Assembly (NCBI RefSeq): GCF_001050345.1
Contig: NZ_LFMW01000004.1
Coordinates: 248,001 to 312,000 of the forward strand
Origin: Pseudomonas fildesensis
GTDB taxonomy: Bacteria > Pseudomonadota > Gammaproteobacteria > Pseudomonadales > Pseudomonadaceae
Direction of reading: 5' to 3'
DNA: 64,000 nucleotides
Each line of letters starts with the position of its first letter. Within the stretch, counting starts at the first letter, position 1. Shown in pieces: positions 27,811 through 36,850 of this stretch. The notes under the pieces were generated by a model. That model was not told where the DNA came from. It searched no databases and worked only from the letters and a program-made list of their open reading frames with translations. The translations under genes and the position numbers were made by a program.

Positions 27811-29652
27811 ATGCCAGATTACCGCTCGAAAACATCCACCCACGGCCGCAACATGGCCGGCGCCCGCGCACTGTGGCGCGCCACGGGGATGAAAGATGAC
27901 GACTTCAAGAAGCCGATCATCGCGATTTCCAACTCGTTCACCCAGTTTGTACCCGGCCACGTCCACCTCAAGGACCTCGGCCAACTGGTCGCCCGCGAGA
28001 TCGAGCGCGCCGGCGGTGTAGCGAAAGAATTCAACACCATCGCCGTGGATGACGGCATCGCCATGGGCCATGACGGCATGCTGTATTCCCTGCCGAGCCG
28101 CGAGATCATCGCCGACTCCGTGGAGTACATGGTCAACGCCCACTGCGCCGACGCCATCGTGTGCATCTCGAACTGCGACAAGATCACCCCAGGCATGCTG
28201 ATGGCCGCCCTGCGCCTGAACATCCCGGTGATCTTCGTGTCCGGTGGTCCGATGGAAGCCGGCAAGACCAAACTCGCTTCCCACGGCCTCGACCTGGTCG
28301 ACGCCATGGTGATCGCCGCCGACTCCAGCGCTTCTGACGAGAAGGTCGCGGAATACGAGCGCAGCGCGTGCCCGACCTGCGGTTCGTGCTCCGGCATGTT
28401 CACCGCCAACTCGATGAACTGCCTGGTGGAAGCCCTGGGCCTGGCCTTGCCGGGCAACGGCTCCACCCTGGCCACCCACAGCGACCGCGAGCAGCTGTTC
28501 CTGCAGGCCGGCCGTACCATCGTCGAGCTGTGCAAGCGTTACTACGGCGAGAATGATGAGTCGGTGTTGCCGCGCAACATCGCCAACTTCAAGGCGTTCG
28601 AAAACGCCATGACCCTGGACATCGCCATGGGCGGTTCCACCAACACCATCCTGCACTTGCTGGCCGCCGCCCAGGAAGCCGAGATCGATTTCGACCTGCG
28701 CGACATCGACCGTCTGTCCCGTCACGTGCCGCAACTGTGCAAGGTCGCGCCGAACATTCAGAAGTACCACATGGAAGACGTGCACCGCGCCGGCGGGATT
28801 TTCTCGATCCTCGGCTCGTTGGCCCGTGGCGGCCTGCTGCACACCGACCTGCCGACCGTGCACAGCAAATCCCTGGCCGAAGGCATCGCCAAGTGGGACA
28901 TCACCCAGACTGACGACGAAGCCGTGCACACCTTCTTCAAGGCCGGCCCGGCGGGCATCCCGACCCAGACGGCGTTCAGCCAGTCGACCCGTTGGGACAC
29001 CCTGGACGACGACCGTGAAAACGGCTGTATCCGCAGTGTCGAGCACGCCTACTCGCAAGAAGGCGGCCTGGCCGTGCTGTACGGCAACATCGCCCTCGAC
29101 GGCTGTGTGGTGAAAACCGCCGGTGTGGACGAGTCGATCCACGTCTTCGAAGGCCGCGCCAAGATCTACGAAAGCCAGGACAGCTCGGTACGCGGCATCC
29201 TCGCCGACGAAGTGAAAGAAGGCGACATCGTGATCATCCGCTACGAAGGCCCGAAAGGCGGCCCAGGTATGCAAGAGATGCTCTACCCGACGTCCTACCT
29301 GAAATCCAAGGGCCTGGGCAAGGCCTGCGCCCTGCTGACCGACGGCCGCTTCTCCGGCGGCACCTCGGGCCTGTCCATCGGCCACGCTTCGCCTGAAGCC
29401 GCTGCCGGCGGCGCAATTGGCCTGGTGCAGGACGGCGACAAGGTGCTGATCGACATTCCGAACCGCTCGATCAACCTGTTGATCAGCGACGAAGAACTCG
29501 CCGCACGCCGGGTCGAGCAGGACAAGAAAGGCTGGAAGCCGGTGGAGAAGCGTCCGCGTAAAGTCACCACCGCGTTGAAGGCTTATGCCCTGCTGGCGAC
29601 CAGCGCCGATAAGGGTGCTGTGCGTAACAAGGCGATGCTGGATGGGCTGTAA
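27811..29652 (+). CDS. ilvD: Dihydroxy-acid dehydratase
   Basis: A 613-residue iron-sulfur enzyme of valine, isoleucine and pantothenate synthesis. Cluster cysteines lie in [12 protein letters not shown] and [18 protein letters not shown], with the IlvD/Edd signatures [17 protein letters not shown] and [22 protein letters not shown]. Length and both ends match the enterobacterial-type enzyme. The gene is monocistronic here. About 280 bases precede it, including a short GTAGGAGCGAGG REP-like remnant near 27540. Confidence 0.97.
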   Translation: MPDYRSKTSTHGRNMAGARALWRATGMKDDDFKKPIIAISNSFTQFVPGHVHLKDLGQLVAREIERAGGVAKEFNTIAVDDGIAMGHDGMLYSLPSREIIADSVEYMVNAHCADAIVCISNCDKITPGMLMAALRLNIPVIFVSGGPMEAGKTKLASHGLDLVDAMVIAADSSASDEKVAEYERSACPTCGSCSGMFTANSMNCLVEALGLALPGNGSTLATHSDREQLFLQAGRTIVELCKRYYGENDESVLPRNIANFKAFENAMTLDIAMGGSTNTILHLLAAAQEAEIDFDLRDIDRLSRHVPQLCKVAPNIQKYHMEDVHRAGGIFSILGSLARGGLLHTDLPTVHSKSLAEGIAKWDITQTDDEAVHTFFKAGPAGIPTQTAFSQSTRWDTLDDDRENGCIRSVEHAYSQEGGLAVLYGNIALDGCVVKTAGVDESIHVFEGRAKIYESQDSSVRGILADEVKEGDIVIIRYEGPKGGPGMQEMLYPTSYLKSKGLGKACALLTDGRFSGGTSGLSIGHASPEAAAGGAIGLVQDGDKVLIDIPNRSINLLISDEELAARRVEQDKKGWKPVEKRPRKVTTALKAYALLATSADKGAVRNKAMLDGL

Positions 29653-30129
29653 GGCCTAATCCATACGCATAAAAATGCCCCGCCATGTGCGCAATGCCGT
29701 TCAGTTAAGAAATAGAAAGGGCGAACAATAACTTGTGGCGAGGGAGCTTGCTCGCGCTGGAGTGCGAAGCGCTCCAAAAACTTCAAGGCTGCTTCCCAGC
29801 CCAACGGGAGCAAGGCCTTATCAAACTTAAAATAACTTAATGATTTTAAAGGGTTAAAATTTCACCCTAAAGTTTTGAGTCTTGCATAAACAATTTCAAG
29901 CGACCGCATTCTTGTGGCGAGCGGGCTTGTCCCGCGTTGGGCTGCGCAGCAGCCCCAAAACCAGGCGCAGAGGAGTGCCCGATACACCGCATTCGTCTTC
30001 ATCAGGGGCGCTTCGCACCCCAACGCGGGACAAGCCCGCTCGCCACAGAGGTCCCAGTTTGCTGCGCGACAGCGCTACGTCGAAGAGGTAGTGGGACCTC
30101 CCTCGCCACAAAAGCGACTCGGTTCAGGA
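29653..30129. other. REP-rich gap between ilvD and thioesterase gene
   Basis: These 477 bases contain no convincing gene. A one-sided REP element with a GTGGCGAGGGAGCTTG start lies at 29735-29815, lacking the end of its right arm. An AT-rich patch follows at 29818-29905, with AGGGT...ACCCT at its centre. A full REP doublet sits at 29914-30046, then a fragment CTCCCTCGCCACA at 30099-30111. From remembered PAO1 gene order this is where two distant blocks join. Confidence 0.7.
29914..30046. repeat. REP doublet, GTGGCGAGCGGGCTTG type
   Basis: Inverted units starting GTGGCGAGCGGGCTTGTCCC and ending GGGACAAGCCCGCTCGCCAC flank a variable centre. Inner arms include GGGCTGC/GCAGC and GGGGCGCTTCGCACCCC. 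Confidence 0.85.
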
Positions 30130-30543
30130 TCAGTCCACAAACCCAGGCAGCACCGGCACTGGGCGCTTGTCGACATCAATGGCGACGAAGCTGAACACAC
30201 CCTGGATCGCTTTTTCGCGGCCATCGGCACTCATGCTCTCGACAAACACTTCCACCTCGACCTTGAGGCTGGTATTGCCGACCTTGATGACACGGCCAAT
30301 CAGCTCGACGATGGAGCCGGCAGGGATTGCGTGATTGAAGTCGATGCGATCAGTGGAGACCGTCACCAGCGGCAAGCGGCAGAAACGCGTCGCGGTGATG
30401 AAGGAGACTTCATCCATCCACGCCAGGGCGGTGCCGCCGAACAGGGTGTTGTGGTGATTGGTGGTCGGCGGAAACACGGCCTTGGTCACGTGGGTCACGG
30501 ACAGGTCGGTGCGGCGCTGGATTTCTTCGAGGCGGGTGGTCAT
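30130..30543 (-). CDS. Acyl-CoA thioesterase, hotdog fold
   Basis: A 137-residue single-hotdog thioesterase of the YciA/acyl-CoA thioester hydrolase class. The motif HHNTLFGGTALAWMDEVSFITATRF contains the expected Asp and the conserved FGG. The following SIVELIGRVIKVGNTSLKVEVEVFVE is the second half of the fold. The ATG at 30543 (MTTRLEEIQ) is preferred over 30567. It lies on the same strand as, and just beyond the terminator of, the rplS operon, so it is probably transcribed separately. Confidence 0.87.
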   Translation of the reverse strand: MTTRLEEIQRRTDLSVTHVTKAVFPPTTNHHNTLFGGTALAWMDEVSFITATRFCRLPLVTVSTDRIDFNHAIPAGSIVELIGRVIKVGNTSLKVEVEVFVESMSADGREKAIQGVFSFVAIDVDKRPVPVLPGFVD

Positions 30544-30578
30544 GGACGAATACCGGAAAATAGACAAATTTCAGGCAC

Positions 30579-30606
30579 AAAAAAGCAGCCCGTAGGCTGC
30601 TTTTTT
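30579..30606 (-). terminator. Rho-independent terminator of the rpsP-rimM-trmD-rplS operon
   Basis: GCAGCC and GGCTGC pair around a CGTA loop, flanked by six As on one side and six Ts on the other. It sits 20 bases after the rplS stop. The symmetric A/T tracts mean it could also work in the opposite direction. Confidence 0.9.
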
Positions 30607-30625
30607 CTGCATCGGGAAGCTGGAC

Positions 30626-30976
30626 TTAAGCCAGTTTTTCCTTGATGCGAGCTGCTTTACCGGACAGGTCACGCAGGTAGTACAGCTTGGCTTTACGTAC
30701 GTCACCGCGACGTTTAACGGCCATGCTGTCGATTTGCGGGCTGTAGGTCTGGAAAGTACGCTCTACGCCAACACCGTTGGAGATTTTACGAACAGTGAAA
30801 GCACTGTTCACACCACGGTTACGCTTGGCAATTACCACGCCTTCGAACGCTTGCAGACGCGAACGGTCGCCTTCCTTCACTTTCACCTGAACGACAATAG
30901 TGTCGCCCGGGGCAAAGGTAGGGATCTCTTTGGTCATCTGCTCTGCTTCGAGTGCAAGGATGATTTTGTTAGTCAT
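30626..30976 (-). CDS. rplS: 50S ribosomal protein L19
   Basis: A 116-residue ribosomal protein at the 30S-50S interface. The sequences [48 protein letters not shown] and [21 protein letters not shown] are diagnostic. It is the last gene of the operon, 45 bases after trmD, and is followed by a strong terminator. Confidence 0.98.
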
Positions 30977-31021
30977 GCTGTGCTCCTAAGGTAAGTCGTC
31001 GGACCTACCATCGATACGTTG

Positions 31022-31774
31022 TTAACTATCGTCCCGCGCGAGGATGTATTCCTCGAGCAGCTTCTTCTCTTCTCCAGAAAGCGAGCGGCTTTCCAGAAGA
31101 TCGGCGCGTCGTTCATAGGTCCGACCAAGGGACTGCTGTAAACGCCAACGCCGGATGTGTGCGTGATTGCCACTTAGCAATACGTCGGGAACACGCTGAT
31201 CCGCATACACCTCCGGTCGGGTGTAGTGCGGGCAATCCAGCAAACCATCCGTGAAGGAATCTTCCTCCGCGGAGTCCGCATGCCCTAAAGCTCCAGGCAG
31301 CAGTCGTGTAACCGCATCTATCAGGACCATCGCCGGCAGCTCGCCGCCAGACAGGACATAGTCCCCAATCGACCACTCTTCATCGACATGAGCTTCAATA
31401 AAACGCTCGTCAATGCCTTCATAGCGACCGGCAATCAGGATTAATGCTTCCTCATTCGCCAGTTCGCGTACCGCAGCCTGTTTCAGCTGACGGCCTTGAG
31501 GGGACAGGTAAATTACCTTCGCCTTCTCCCCGGCAGCAGCCTTGGCCTGAACCAACGCGTCTTCCAGGGGCTTGATCTTCATCACCATGCCAGGGCCACC
31601 GCCAAATGGGCGATCATCCACAGTGTGATGTCGATCCGTCGTGTAGTCTCGCGGGTTCCAACAGGTGAGCTGCAAGAGCCCCTGTTTCACCGCCCGACTG
31701 GTGATGCCGTACTCGCTGATGGCGGAAAACATCTCGGGAAACAAACTGATCACTTCAATGCGCAAATTAGCCAC
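31022..31774 (-). CDS. trmD: tRNA (guanine37-N1)-methyltransferase
   Basis: A 250-residue SPOUT enzyme that methylates G37 next to the anticodon and prevents frameshifting. The knot motifs [22 protein letters not shown] and [33 protein letters not shown] (shown only in part by key residues Gly-Arg-Tyr-Glu-Gly) are present. A GTG start at 31774 is inferred: it gives the normal N-terminus [15 protein letters not shown] and lies 2 bases after the rimM stop. An ATG at 31840 would overlap rimM deeply and add unrelated residues. Confidence 0.95.
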   Translation of the reverse strand: MANLRIEVISLFPEMFSAISEYGITSRAVKQGLLQLTCWNPRDYTTDRHHTVDDRPFGGGPGMVMKIKPLEDALVQAKAAAGEKAKVIYLSPQGRQLKQAAVRELANEEALILIAGRYEGIDERFIEAHVDEEWSIGDYVLSGGELPAMVLIDAVTRLLPGALGHADSAEEDSFTDGLLDCPHYTRPEVYADQRVPDVLLSGNHAHIRRWRLQQSLGRTYERRADLLESRSLSGEEKKLLEEYILARDDS

Positions 31775-31776
31775 GC

Positions 31777-32313
31777 TTAGAAGTCCGCGTCCCATTCCAC
31801 CTTCATCTCGCCCGCTGCCAGGTCGATGGCCAACACGCATTGCTCGGTATACGGCAACAGGCGTTCGCGATCATCCAGGCTGCCAGCGCAAGGCTTGACC
31901 ACCATTACATCATTGGCGCCGGTTTCCAGAAGATGATCGATTTTCCCGAACAATTGCCCGAGTTGATCAATAACCTTCAGACCTTCCAGCTGGTACCAGT
32001 AGTACTCGCCGTCGGTCAATTCAGGGAACAGGTTGCGCGGCACGCAGATCTCATAACCCGCCAGAAGACGAGCTTCTTCACGATCATCAAGACCCTTGAG
32101 CTTTGCGACCAGGAACTTGTCGTTCCCGCGTCCACTGACCAGCTCGACCTGTTTCACACTACCCTCGCGCTTGAGCGTCCAGGTTTTGTACTGCAACAGG
32201 TTTTCAGTCGGATCAGTAAAGGAATACACCTTCACTTCGCCGCGAACGCCATGAACAGAGTAAATCTTGCCGATAACGATCAAATCATCAGCAACAGCTG
32301 GCGTCGCGTTCAT
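31777..32313 (-). CDS. rimM: 16S rRNA processing / ribosome maturation factor RimM
   Basis: A 178-residue two-domain protein that binds S19 and helps 30S head assembly. The N-terminal barrel starts [21 protein letters not shown] and the PRC-barrel C-terminal part contains [12 protein letters not shown] and [19 protein letters not shown]. It lies between rpsP (5 bases away) and trmD (2 bases), the conserved order. Confidence 0.96.
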   Translation of the reverse strand: MNATPAVADDLIVIGKIYSVHGVRGEVKVYSFTDPTENLLQYKTWTLKREGSVKQVELVSGRGNDKFLVAKLKGLDDREEARLLAGYEICVPRNLFPELTDGEYYWYQLEGLKVIDQLGQLFGKIDHLLETGANDVMVVKPCAGSLDDRERLLPYTEQCVLAIDLAAGEMKVEWDADF

Positions 32314-32318
32314 ATTGC

Positions 32319-32570
32319 TCAGGCTGCGGCCTTAGCCGAGTCCTTCAACAACTTAGCAACACGCTCAGAAGGCTGTGCACCAACGCTCAGCCAGTAGGCT
32401 ACGCGCTCTTGGTTCACGGACAGGCGGACTTCTTGACCACGAGCGATCGGGTTGAAGAAACCTACTTGTTCCTTGTGAGAGCCGTCACGTGGGTTGCGGC
32501 TGTCAGTTACGGTCAAGTGGTAAAACGGGCGCTTTTTGGAGCCGCCAAGGGCAAGACGGATTGTTAGCAT
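32319..32570 (-). CDS. rpsP: 30S ribosomal protein S16
   Basis: An 83-residue ribosomal protein. [21 protein letters not shown] and [19 protein letters not shown] are diagnostic. It is the first gene of the rpsP-rimM-trmD-rplS operon, read from the promoter at 32643-32670. Confidence 0.98.
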   Translation of the reverse strand: MLTIRLALGGSKKRPFYHLTVTDSRNPRDGSHKEQVGFFNPIARGQEVRLSVNQERVAYWLSVGAQPSERVAKLLKDSAKAAA

Positions 32571-32642
32571 GTGAACATCGTTCCTGTAGTCGGTGCTGCA
32601 AATCTAAATGCACAGCGGGCATAGGTGCCCGAAAGGCCGCAT

Positions 32643-32670
32643 ATTCTAAGGAATATCCGGACTTTTGCAA
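32643..32670 (-). promoter_or_regulatory. Sigma-70 promoter of the rpsP operon
   Basis: On the minus strand TTGCAA (32670-32665) and TAGAAT (32648-32643) are spaced by 16 bases, 72 bases upstream of the rpsP ATG. A GCGGCC stretch follows the -10, a GC-rich discriminator as often seen at stringently controlled ribosomal promoters (inference). Confidence 0.65.
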
Positions 32671-32820
32671 ATGTCTTTTTCTGGCGCCTATCGGCGTGCC
32701 ACTCAGATCTGCTATAGAGCCGTCGGTTAAAACGGCGAGTCAGCTCCCGCCAATGGCGGGTTTGCTGGAGATCCCACGTCCCTGTGGGTCGGAACAGGAG
32801 CACGCTCCCGCTCGAGATTT

Positions 32821-34197
32821 TTACATTTTGGGCATGCCGCCGCCGGGCAACATACCGCCCATGCCGCGCATCATCTTGGCCATTCCGCCTTTTGCGGAGA
32901 ACTTCTTCATCATCTTCTGCATCTGCTTGTGCTGCTTGATCAAGCGACCGATGTCCTGCACCTGGGTACCGGAACCCATGGCGATCCGACGTTTGCGCGA
33001 ACCGCTGATCAGCTCAGGGTCGCGGCGCTCGGCCGGGGTCATGGAGTTGATAATGGCTTCCATCTGTTTGAATTGCTTCTCTGCCGCGCCCTGGGCATTG
33101 CCCATCTGCGCCAGGTTCACACCGCCGATGTTCGGCAGCTTGTCCATCAAGCCGCCGAGGCCGCCCATGTTCTTCATTTGTTGCAGCTGGTCGCGGAAGT
33201 CTTCGAGGTCGAAACCCTTGCCCTTCTTCAGCTTCTTGGCCAGTTTATCGGCCTTGTCCTTGTCGAGGGTCGCTTCGGCCTGTTCGATCAGGCTGAGCAC
33301 GTCACCCATGCCGAGGATACGCGAAGCGATCCGCTCAGGGTGGAACGGTTCGAGCGCATCGCTCTTCTCGCCCATACCGATGAACTTGATCGGCTTGCCA
33401 GTGATGGCACGTACCGACAGCGCCGCACCGCCACGGGCATCGCCGTCAACCTTGGTCAGGATCACACCGGTAAGCGGCAGTGCATCACCAAAGGCCTTGG
33501 CGGTGTTGGCAGCATCCTGGCCGGTCATGGCGTCGACCACGAACAGTGTCTCGACCGGGTTGATCGCGGCATGCAGCGCCTTGATCTCGCCCATCATCTC
33601 TTCGTCGATGTGCAGGCGGCCGGCGGTATCGACGATGACCACGTCGATGAATTTCAGTTTTGCTTCTTTGATAGCAGCGTTGGCAATGTCGACCGGCTTC
33701 TGGCTCAGGTCCGACGGGAAGAAGGTCACGCCCACTTCGCCCGCAAGCATCTCCAACTGCTTGATGGCCGCCGGACGGTACACGTCGGCGGACACCACCA
33801 TCACGGTTTTTTTCTTGCGCTCTTTAAGGAAGCGCGCCAGCTTGCCGGCCGTGGTGGTTTTACCCGCACCTTGCAGACCGGCCATCAGCACGACGGCCGG
33901 TGGCACGGCGCTGAGGTTCAGGTCTTCGTTGGCCGCGCCCATCAGGCTTTCGAGTTCGGCCTGGACGATCTTCACAAAGGCCTGGCCCGGGGTCAGGCTG
34001 CGCGACACTTCGGTGCCGACCGCGCGCTCTTTGACCGCGTTGACGAAGTCCTTGACCACAGGCAAGGCCACGTCGGCTTCCAACAACGCCATGCGCACTT
34101 CGCGCAGGGTGTCTTTAATATTGTCCTCGGTCAGCTTGGCCTTGCCGGTTACGTGGCGCAGCGTCTGCGAGAGACGGTCAGTCAGGTTTTCAAACAT
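32821..34197 (-). CDS. ffh: Signal recognition particle protein Ffh
   Basis: A 458-residue SRP54-type GTPase that binds 4.5S RNA and nascent signal sequences and docks on FtsY. The NG domain shows GLQGAGKTTTAGKLARFLK, DTAGRLHIDEEMMGEI and TKVDGDARGGAALS. The M domain is methionine-rich and carries RRDPELISGSRKRRIAMGSG, the RNA-binding loop, ending in MRGMGGMLPGGGMPKM. Length is normal. About 250 bases separate it from rpsP downstream, including a CCCGCC/GGCGGG hairpin near 32747. Confidence 0.97.
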   Translation of the reverse strand: MFENLTDRLSQTLRHVTGKAKLTEDNIKDTLREVRMALLEADVALPVVKDFVNAVKERAVGTEVSRSLTPGQAFVKIVQAELESLMGAANEDLNLSAVPPAVVLMAGLQGAGKTTTAGKLARFLKERKKKTVMVVSADVYRPAAIKQLEMLAGEVGVTFFPSDLSQKPVDIANAAIKEAKLKFIDVVIVDTAGRLHIDEEMMGEIKALHAAINPVETLFVVDAMTGQDAANTAKAFGDALPLTGVILTKVDGDARGGAALSVRAITGKPIKFIGMGEKSDALEPFHPERIASRILGMGDVLSLIEQAEATLDKDKADKLAKKLKKGKGFDLEDFRDQLQQMKNMGGLGGLMDKLPNIGGVNLAQMGNAQGAAEKQFKQMEAIINSMTPAERRDPELISGSRKRRIAMGSGTQVQDIGRLIKQHKQMQKMMKKFSAKGGMAKMMRGMGGMLPGGGMPKM

Positions 34198-34431
34198 GCG
34201 CGATCCTTTCAGGCCCTATTCATCGAAGTGCATTGGTAGACCGAGGTAACGGCGGCCCAGGCTGTGGTAAATCGCTATTAAAAACAGCGCTCGGCGAGCC
34301 TGCGGCGTGGGCAGGTCGCGGATTATAGCGAAGACTGCGTCCATGCACACCCGCTGTCTGGCTCTGGAGTCTTTCGTGGAACGCAGGTGTATGCCAAACT
34401 CAGCGCCTTTCGGGCTTGCCTAACAGGATTT

Positions 34432-35244
34432 ATGCTCCCTTTGTCACCCAGTTTGCTACCTAGTCTCGCCGCCGCTCTTTTGTATGCCGCTGCGACCCTC
34501 TACCAGGGCACCCGCCTGGCGCAATGTGCCAAGGCCGACAAACGCCTGCTGGCAGGCCTTGGCGTCCTCGCTCTGCTGGCGCACGCCGCGAGCCTGTTCA
34601 CCCATTTGATGACGCCCGTCGGCCTGGGCCTGGATTTTTTCAGCGCCGCCAGCCTGATCGCCGCCGCGGTGATCGCCCTGACGCTGATCGCCTGCGCACG
34701 CATCCCGGTGGAAAACCTGCTGGTGCTGCTATTTCCCCTGGGCCTGCTCACGGTGCTGCTGGCGCAATTTGCCCCCACCGGCACGGTGCAGGTGATCGAT
34801 GAAGAGCCGGGCATCCTGGCGCATATCCTGCTGTCGATCCTCGCCTATGGCATGTTCACCATTGCGGTGTTCCAGGCCTTGCTCCTGCTGCTGCAGGACC
34901 ACCAGCTCAAGCACAAGCACCCGTCCGGGCTGATCAAGAACTTCCCGCCGTTGCAAACCATGGAAAGCCTGCTGTTCGGCTTCCTGTGGGCCGGCTGGAC
35001 GCTGCTGTCGCTGTCACTGATTTCCGGCTGGCTGTTCGTCGAGAACCTGTTCGCCCAGCATCTGGTACACAAAACCCTGCTGGCGTGCCTGGCCTGGATC
35101 GTGTTCAGCGTGTTGCTGTGGGGCCGTAACCGCCTCGGCTGGCGCGGGCACAAGGCAATCCGCTGGACCCTGGCCGGTTTCTGCCTGCTGATGCTGGCCT
35201 ATTTCGGCAGCAAGCTGGTTCGCGAATACATCCTGCATATCTGA
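34432..35244 (+). CDS. CcsA/YpjD-like cytochrome c assembly family membrane protein
   Basis: A 270-residue inner-membrane protein with eight likely helices, of the CcsA/CcmC-related YpjD family often found next to ffh. The segment LHILLSILAYGMFTIAVFQALLLL (here AHILLSILAYGMFTIAVFQA) and the WAGWTLLSLSLISGWLFVENLF region resemble heme-handling proteins, including conserved His residues. No WWD-type motif is obvious, so heme handling is not proven. The ATG at 34432 follows an AGGA-type site; the longer start at 34387 is leader-like. Divergent from ffh and 12 bases before the CorC-like gene. Confidence 0.8.
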   Translation: MLPLSPSLLPSLAAALLYAAATLYQGTRLAQCAKADKRLLAGLGVLALLAHAASLFTHLMTPVGLGLDFFSAASLIAAAVIALTLIACARIPVENLLVLLFPLGLLTVLLAQFAPTGTVQVIDEEPGILAHILLSILAYGMFTIAVFQALLLLLQDHQLKHKHPSGLIKNFPPLQTMESLLFGFLWAGWTLLSLSLISGWLFVENLFAQHLVHKTLLACLAWIVFSVLLWGRNRLGWRGHKAIRWTLAGFCLLMLAYFGSKLVREYILHI

Positions 35245-35256
35245 CGGGCAGCGATC

Positions 35257-36495
35257 ATGGACAACTTGCCCCTTGGGCCGATGCTCGCGGTAATCGCCCT
35301 GCTGGTGTTATGGGCGGCGCTGTTTACCGCCATTGAAGCCGCACAACAACACCTGCTGGCTCTGCGCCCCGGCACACGCCAGGGCGACAAGGCCGCGGCC
35401 CGCCTGAGTTTCCCGCGCCATAGCTTGATCCTCTGCAACAGCTTGTGCCGCGCCGCAGTGGTGATTCTCTGCACGCTGCTCGCGATCTACGCCTGGGCGC
35501 TGAACGGTCCGTGGCTCGGCTGGTTGATCTCCTGCACCCTTCTGCTGATACTGGCCGACTACCTGCCCCGCGCCCTGGCTACCCGTCATCCGCAAGCCGT
35601 GCTGGGCTTTGGTAATACGCTGTTGGGCGTACCGCTAAAAATTCTCTATCCACTGGCCTGGCTGCTCAACGGTATCAGCCTGTTGCTGTTGCGCCCGTTC
35701 GCGCGCAAGTCCGGCATGGTGAAAAAGAGCGACGAACCGTTACCCGACCATGATGACGAACCGGAGCCCGAGACCGACGAAAACCGCACGCCCGGCATGC
35801 CTGGCATCCATGCTTTGGACAACATCACGGTCAACGACATCCTGGTGCCACGCAGCGAAGTGGACGGCATCAACCTGGATGACTCGGTCGAAGAGATCAT
35901 CGAACAACTGCGCACGTCCGAACGCACCCGCCTGCCGGTGTTCCACAGCGACATCAACCAGGTCGAAGCCGTACTCAACACCCGGCAGATCCAGCACCTG
36001 CTACCGGACGCGAGCCTGACCAAAGAGGCGCTGCTCGCCGCCTGCCATGAGCCCTACTTCGTCCCGGAAAGCACGCCCCTGCAACTGCAACTGCTGAACT
36101 TCCACAAGCAGCAGCGACGCCTGGGCATGGTGGTGGATGAATACGGCGAAGTGCTGGGCATCGTCACCCTGGAAGATATTCTCGAAGAAATCGTCGGCGA
36201 ATTCGAAAGCGAACAGAGTGCGGACAATCCGCATATCGAAGTGCAGACGGACGGTCGCTACATCATCGACGGCGCCGCATCGATCCGCGAACTGAACAAG
36301 AGCCTCGGCTGGCACCTGCCCAGCGACGGCCCCAAGACCCTCAATGGCCTGGTGACCGAGGCGCTGGAAACCATTCCGGACTGCGCGGTGTGCCTGAAGA
36401 TCGGCCGCTACCGCCTGGAAATCCTCGAGACCGAGGACAACCGCGTCGCCAAGGTGCTGATCTGGCACACCAGCCGCGTGCCAGTGGCGACCTAA
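35257..36495 (+). CDS. CNNM/CorC-HlyC family transporter-associated membrane protein
   Basis: A 412-residue protein with an N-terminal DUF21 membrane domain (helices near residues 5-25, 60-80, 85-105 and 120-140), a pair of CBS domains (about 190-310, with ILVPRSEVDGINLDDSVEEI and RRLGMVVDEYGEVLGIVTLEDILEE) and a C-terminal CorC/HlyC domain (IDGAASIRELNKSLGWHLP). Members affect magnesium and cobalt efflux. Length and order fit the family; the ion here is not known. Probably cotranscribed with the preceding CcsA-like gene. Confidence 0.88.
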   Translation: MDNLPLGPMLAVIALLVLWAALFTAIEAAQQHLLALRPGTRQGDKAAARLSFPRHSLILCNSLCRAAVVILCTLLAIYAWALNGPWLGWLISCTLLLILADYLPRALATRHPQAVLGFGNTLLGVPLKILYPLAWLLNGISLLLLRPFARKSGMVKKSDEPLPDHDDEPEPETDENRTPGMPGIHALDNITVNDILVPRSEVDGINLDDSVEEIIEQLRTSERTRLPVFHSDINQVEAVLNTRQIQHLLPDASLTKEALLAACHEPYFVPESTPLQLQLLNFHKQQRRLGMVVDEYGEVLGIVTLEDILEEIVGEFESEQSADNPHIEVQTDGRYIIDGAASIRELNKSLGWHLPSDGPKTLNGLVTEALETIPDCAVCLKIGRYRLEILETEDNRVAKVLIWHTSRVPVAT

Positions 36496-36508
36496 ACCCC
36501 ACGGTCAA

Positions 36509-36595
36509 TGTAGGAGCTGGCTTGCCAGCGATAGGATAGCCTCGGTATCCCGGAGAGATCGAGTCGGCTGCATCGCTGGCAAGCCAGCGCCTGCA
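36509..36595. repeat. REP doublet, GGAGCTGGCTTGCCAGCG type
   Basis: TGTAGGAGCTGGCTTGCCAG (from 36509) and CTGGCAAGCCAGCGCCTGCA (to 36595) are imperfect inverted units around a variable centre. This flavour occurs once in the window. Confidence 0.75.
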
Positions 36596-36633
36596 TGAGT
36601 CCGAGCACCACCCCAGAGATGTTCGCAAGCCAC

Positions 36634-36663
36634 TTGTTGGATCCGCAAACCCCTTCCTATAAT
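36634..36663 (+). promoter_or_regulatory. Probable sigma-70 promoter of the MHS transporter
   Basis: TTGTTG (36634-36639) and a perfect TATAAT (36658-36663) are separated by 18 bases. It points at the transporter gene at 36851. Expression is inferred only from the match. Confidence 0.5.
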
Positions 36664-36850
36664 CGGGGCGGCTTACCCAAGCCCCGCCCGACCGCGTGCT
36701 ACCCGCACTCCGCGCGTCCAGGCACCGCTTTATCGTGTCTGACCGGTGTTCGCTCCCATCCCGAGCCACCCCGCGCACAACCCTGATCCATGGGTGTTCG
36801 ACCAATAATAATCCGCGTCCAAACGCGCAACGACCGTCAGGGATACCTCA

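Larger units (their letters stand above)
36496..36850. other. Intergenic region with REP doublet and promoter upstream of the MHS transporter
   Basis: A REP doublet of the TAGGAGCTGGCTTGCCAGCG type spans 36509-36595. After it comes a sigma-70-like promoter (36634-36663) and a leader of about 185 bases rich in C and without an obvious ORF or terminator-like hairpin. No other feature is seen. Confidence 0.6.

Noticed and set aside
27760..29385. Long minus-strand frame opposite ilvD
   Set aside because: Shadow frame of a high-GC gene; ilvD on the plus strand is unambiguous.
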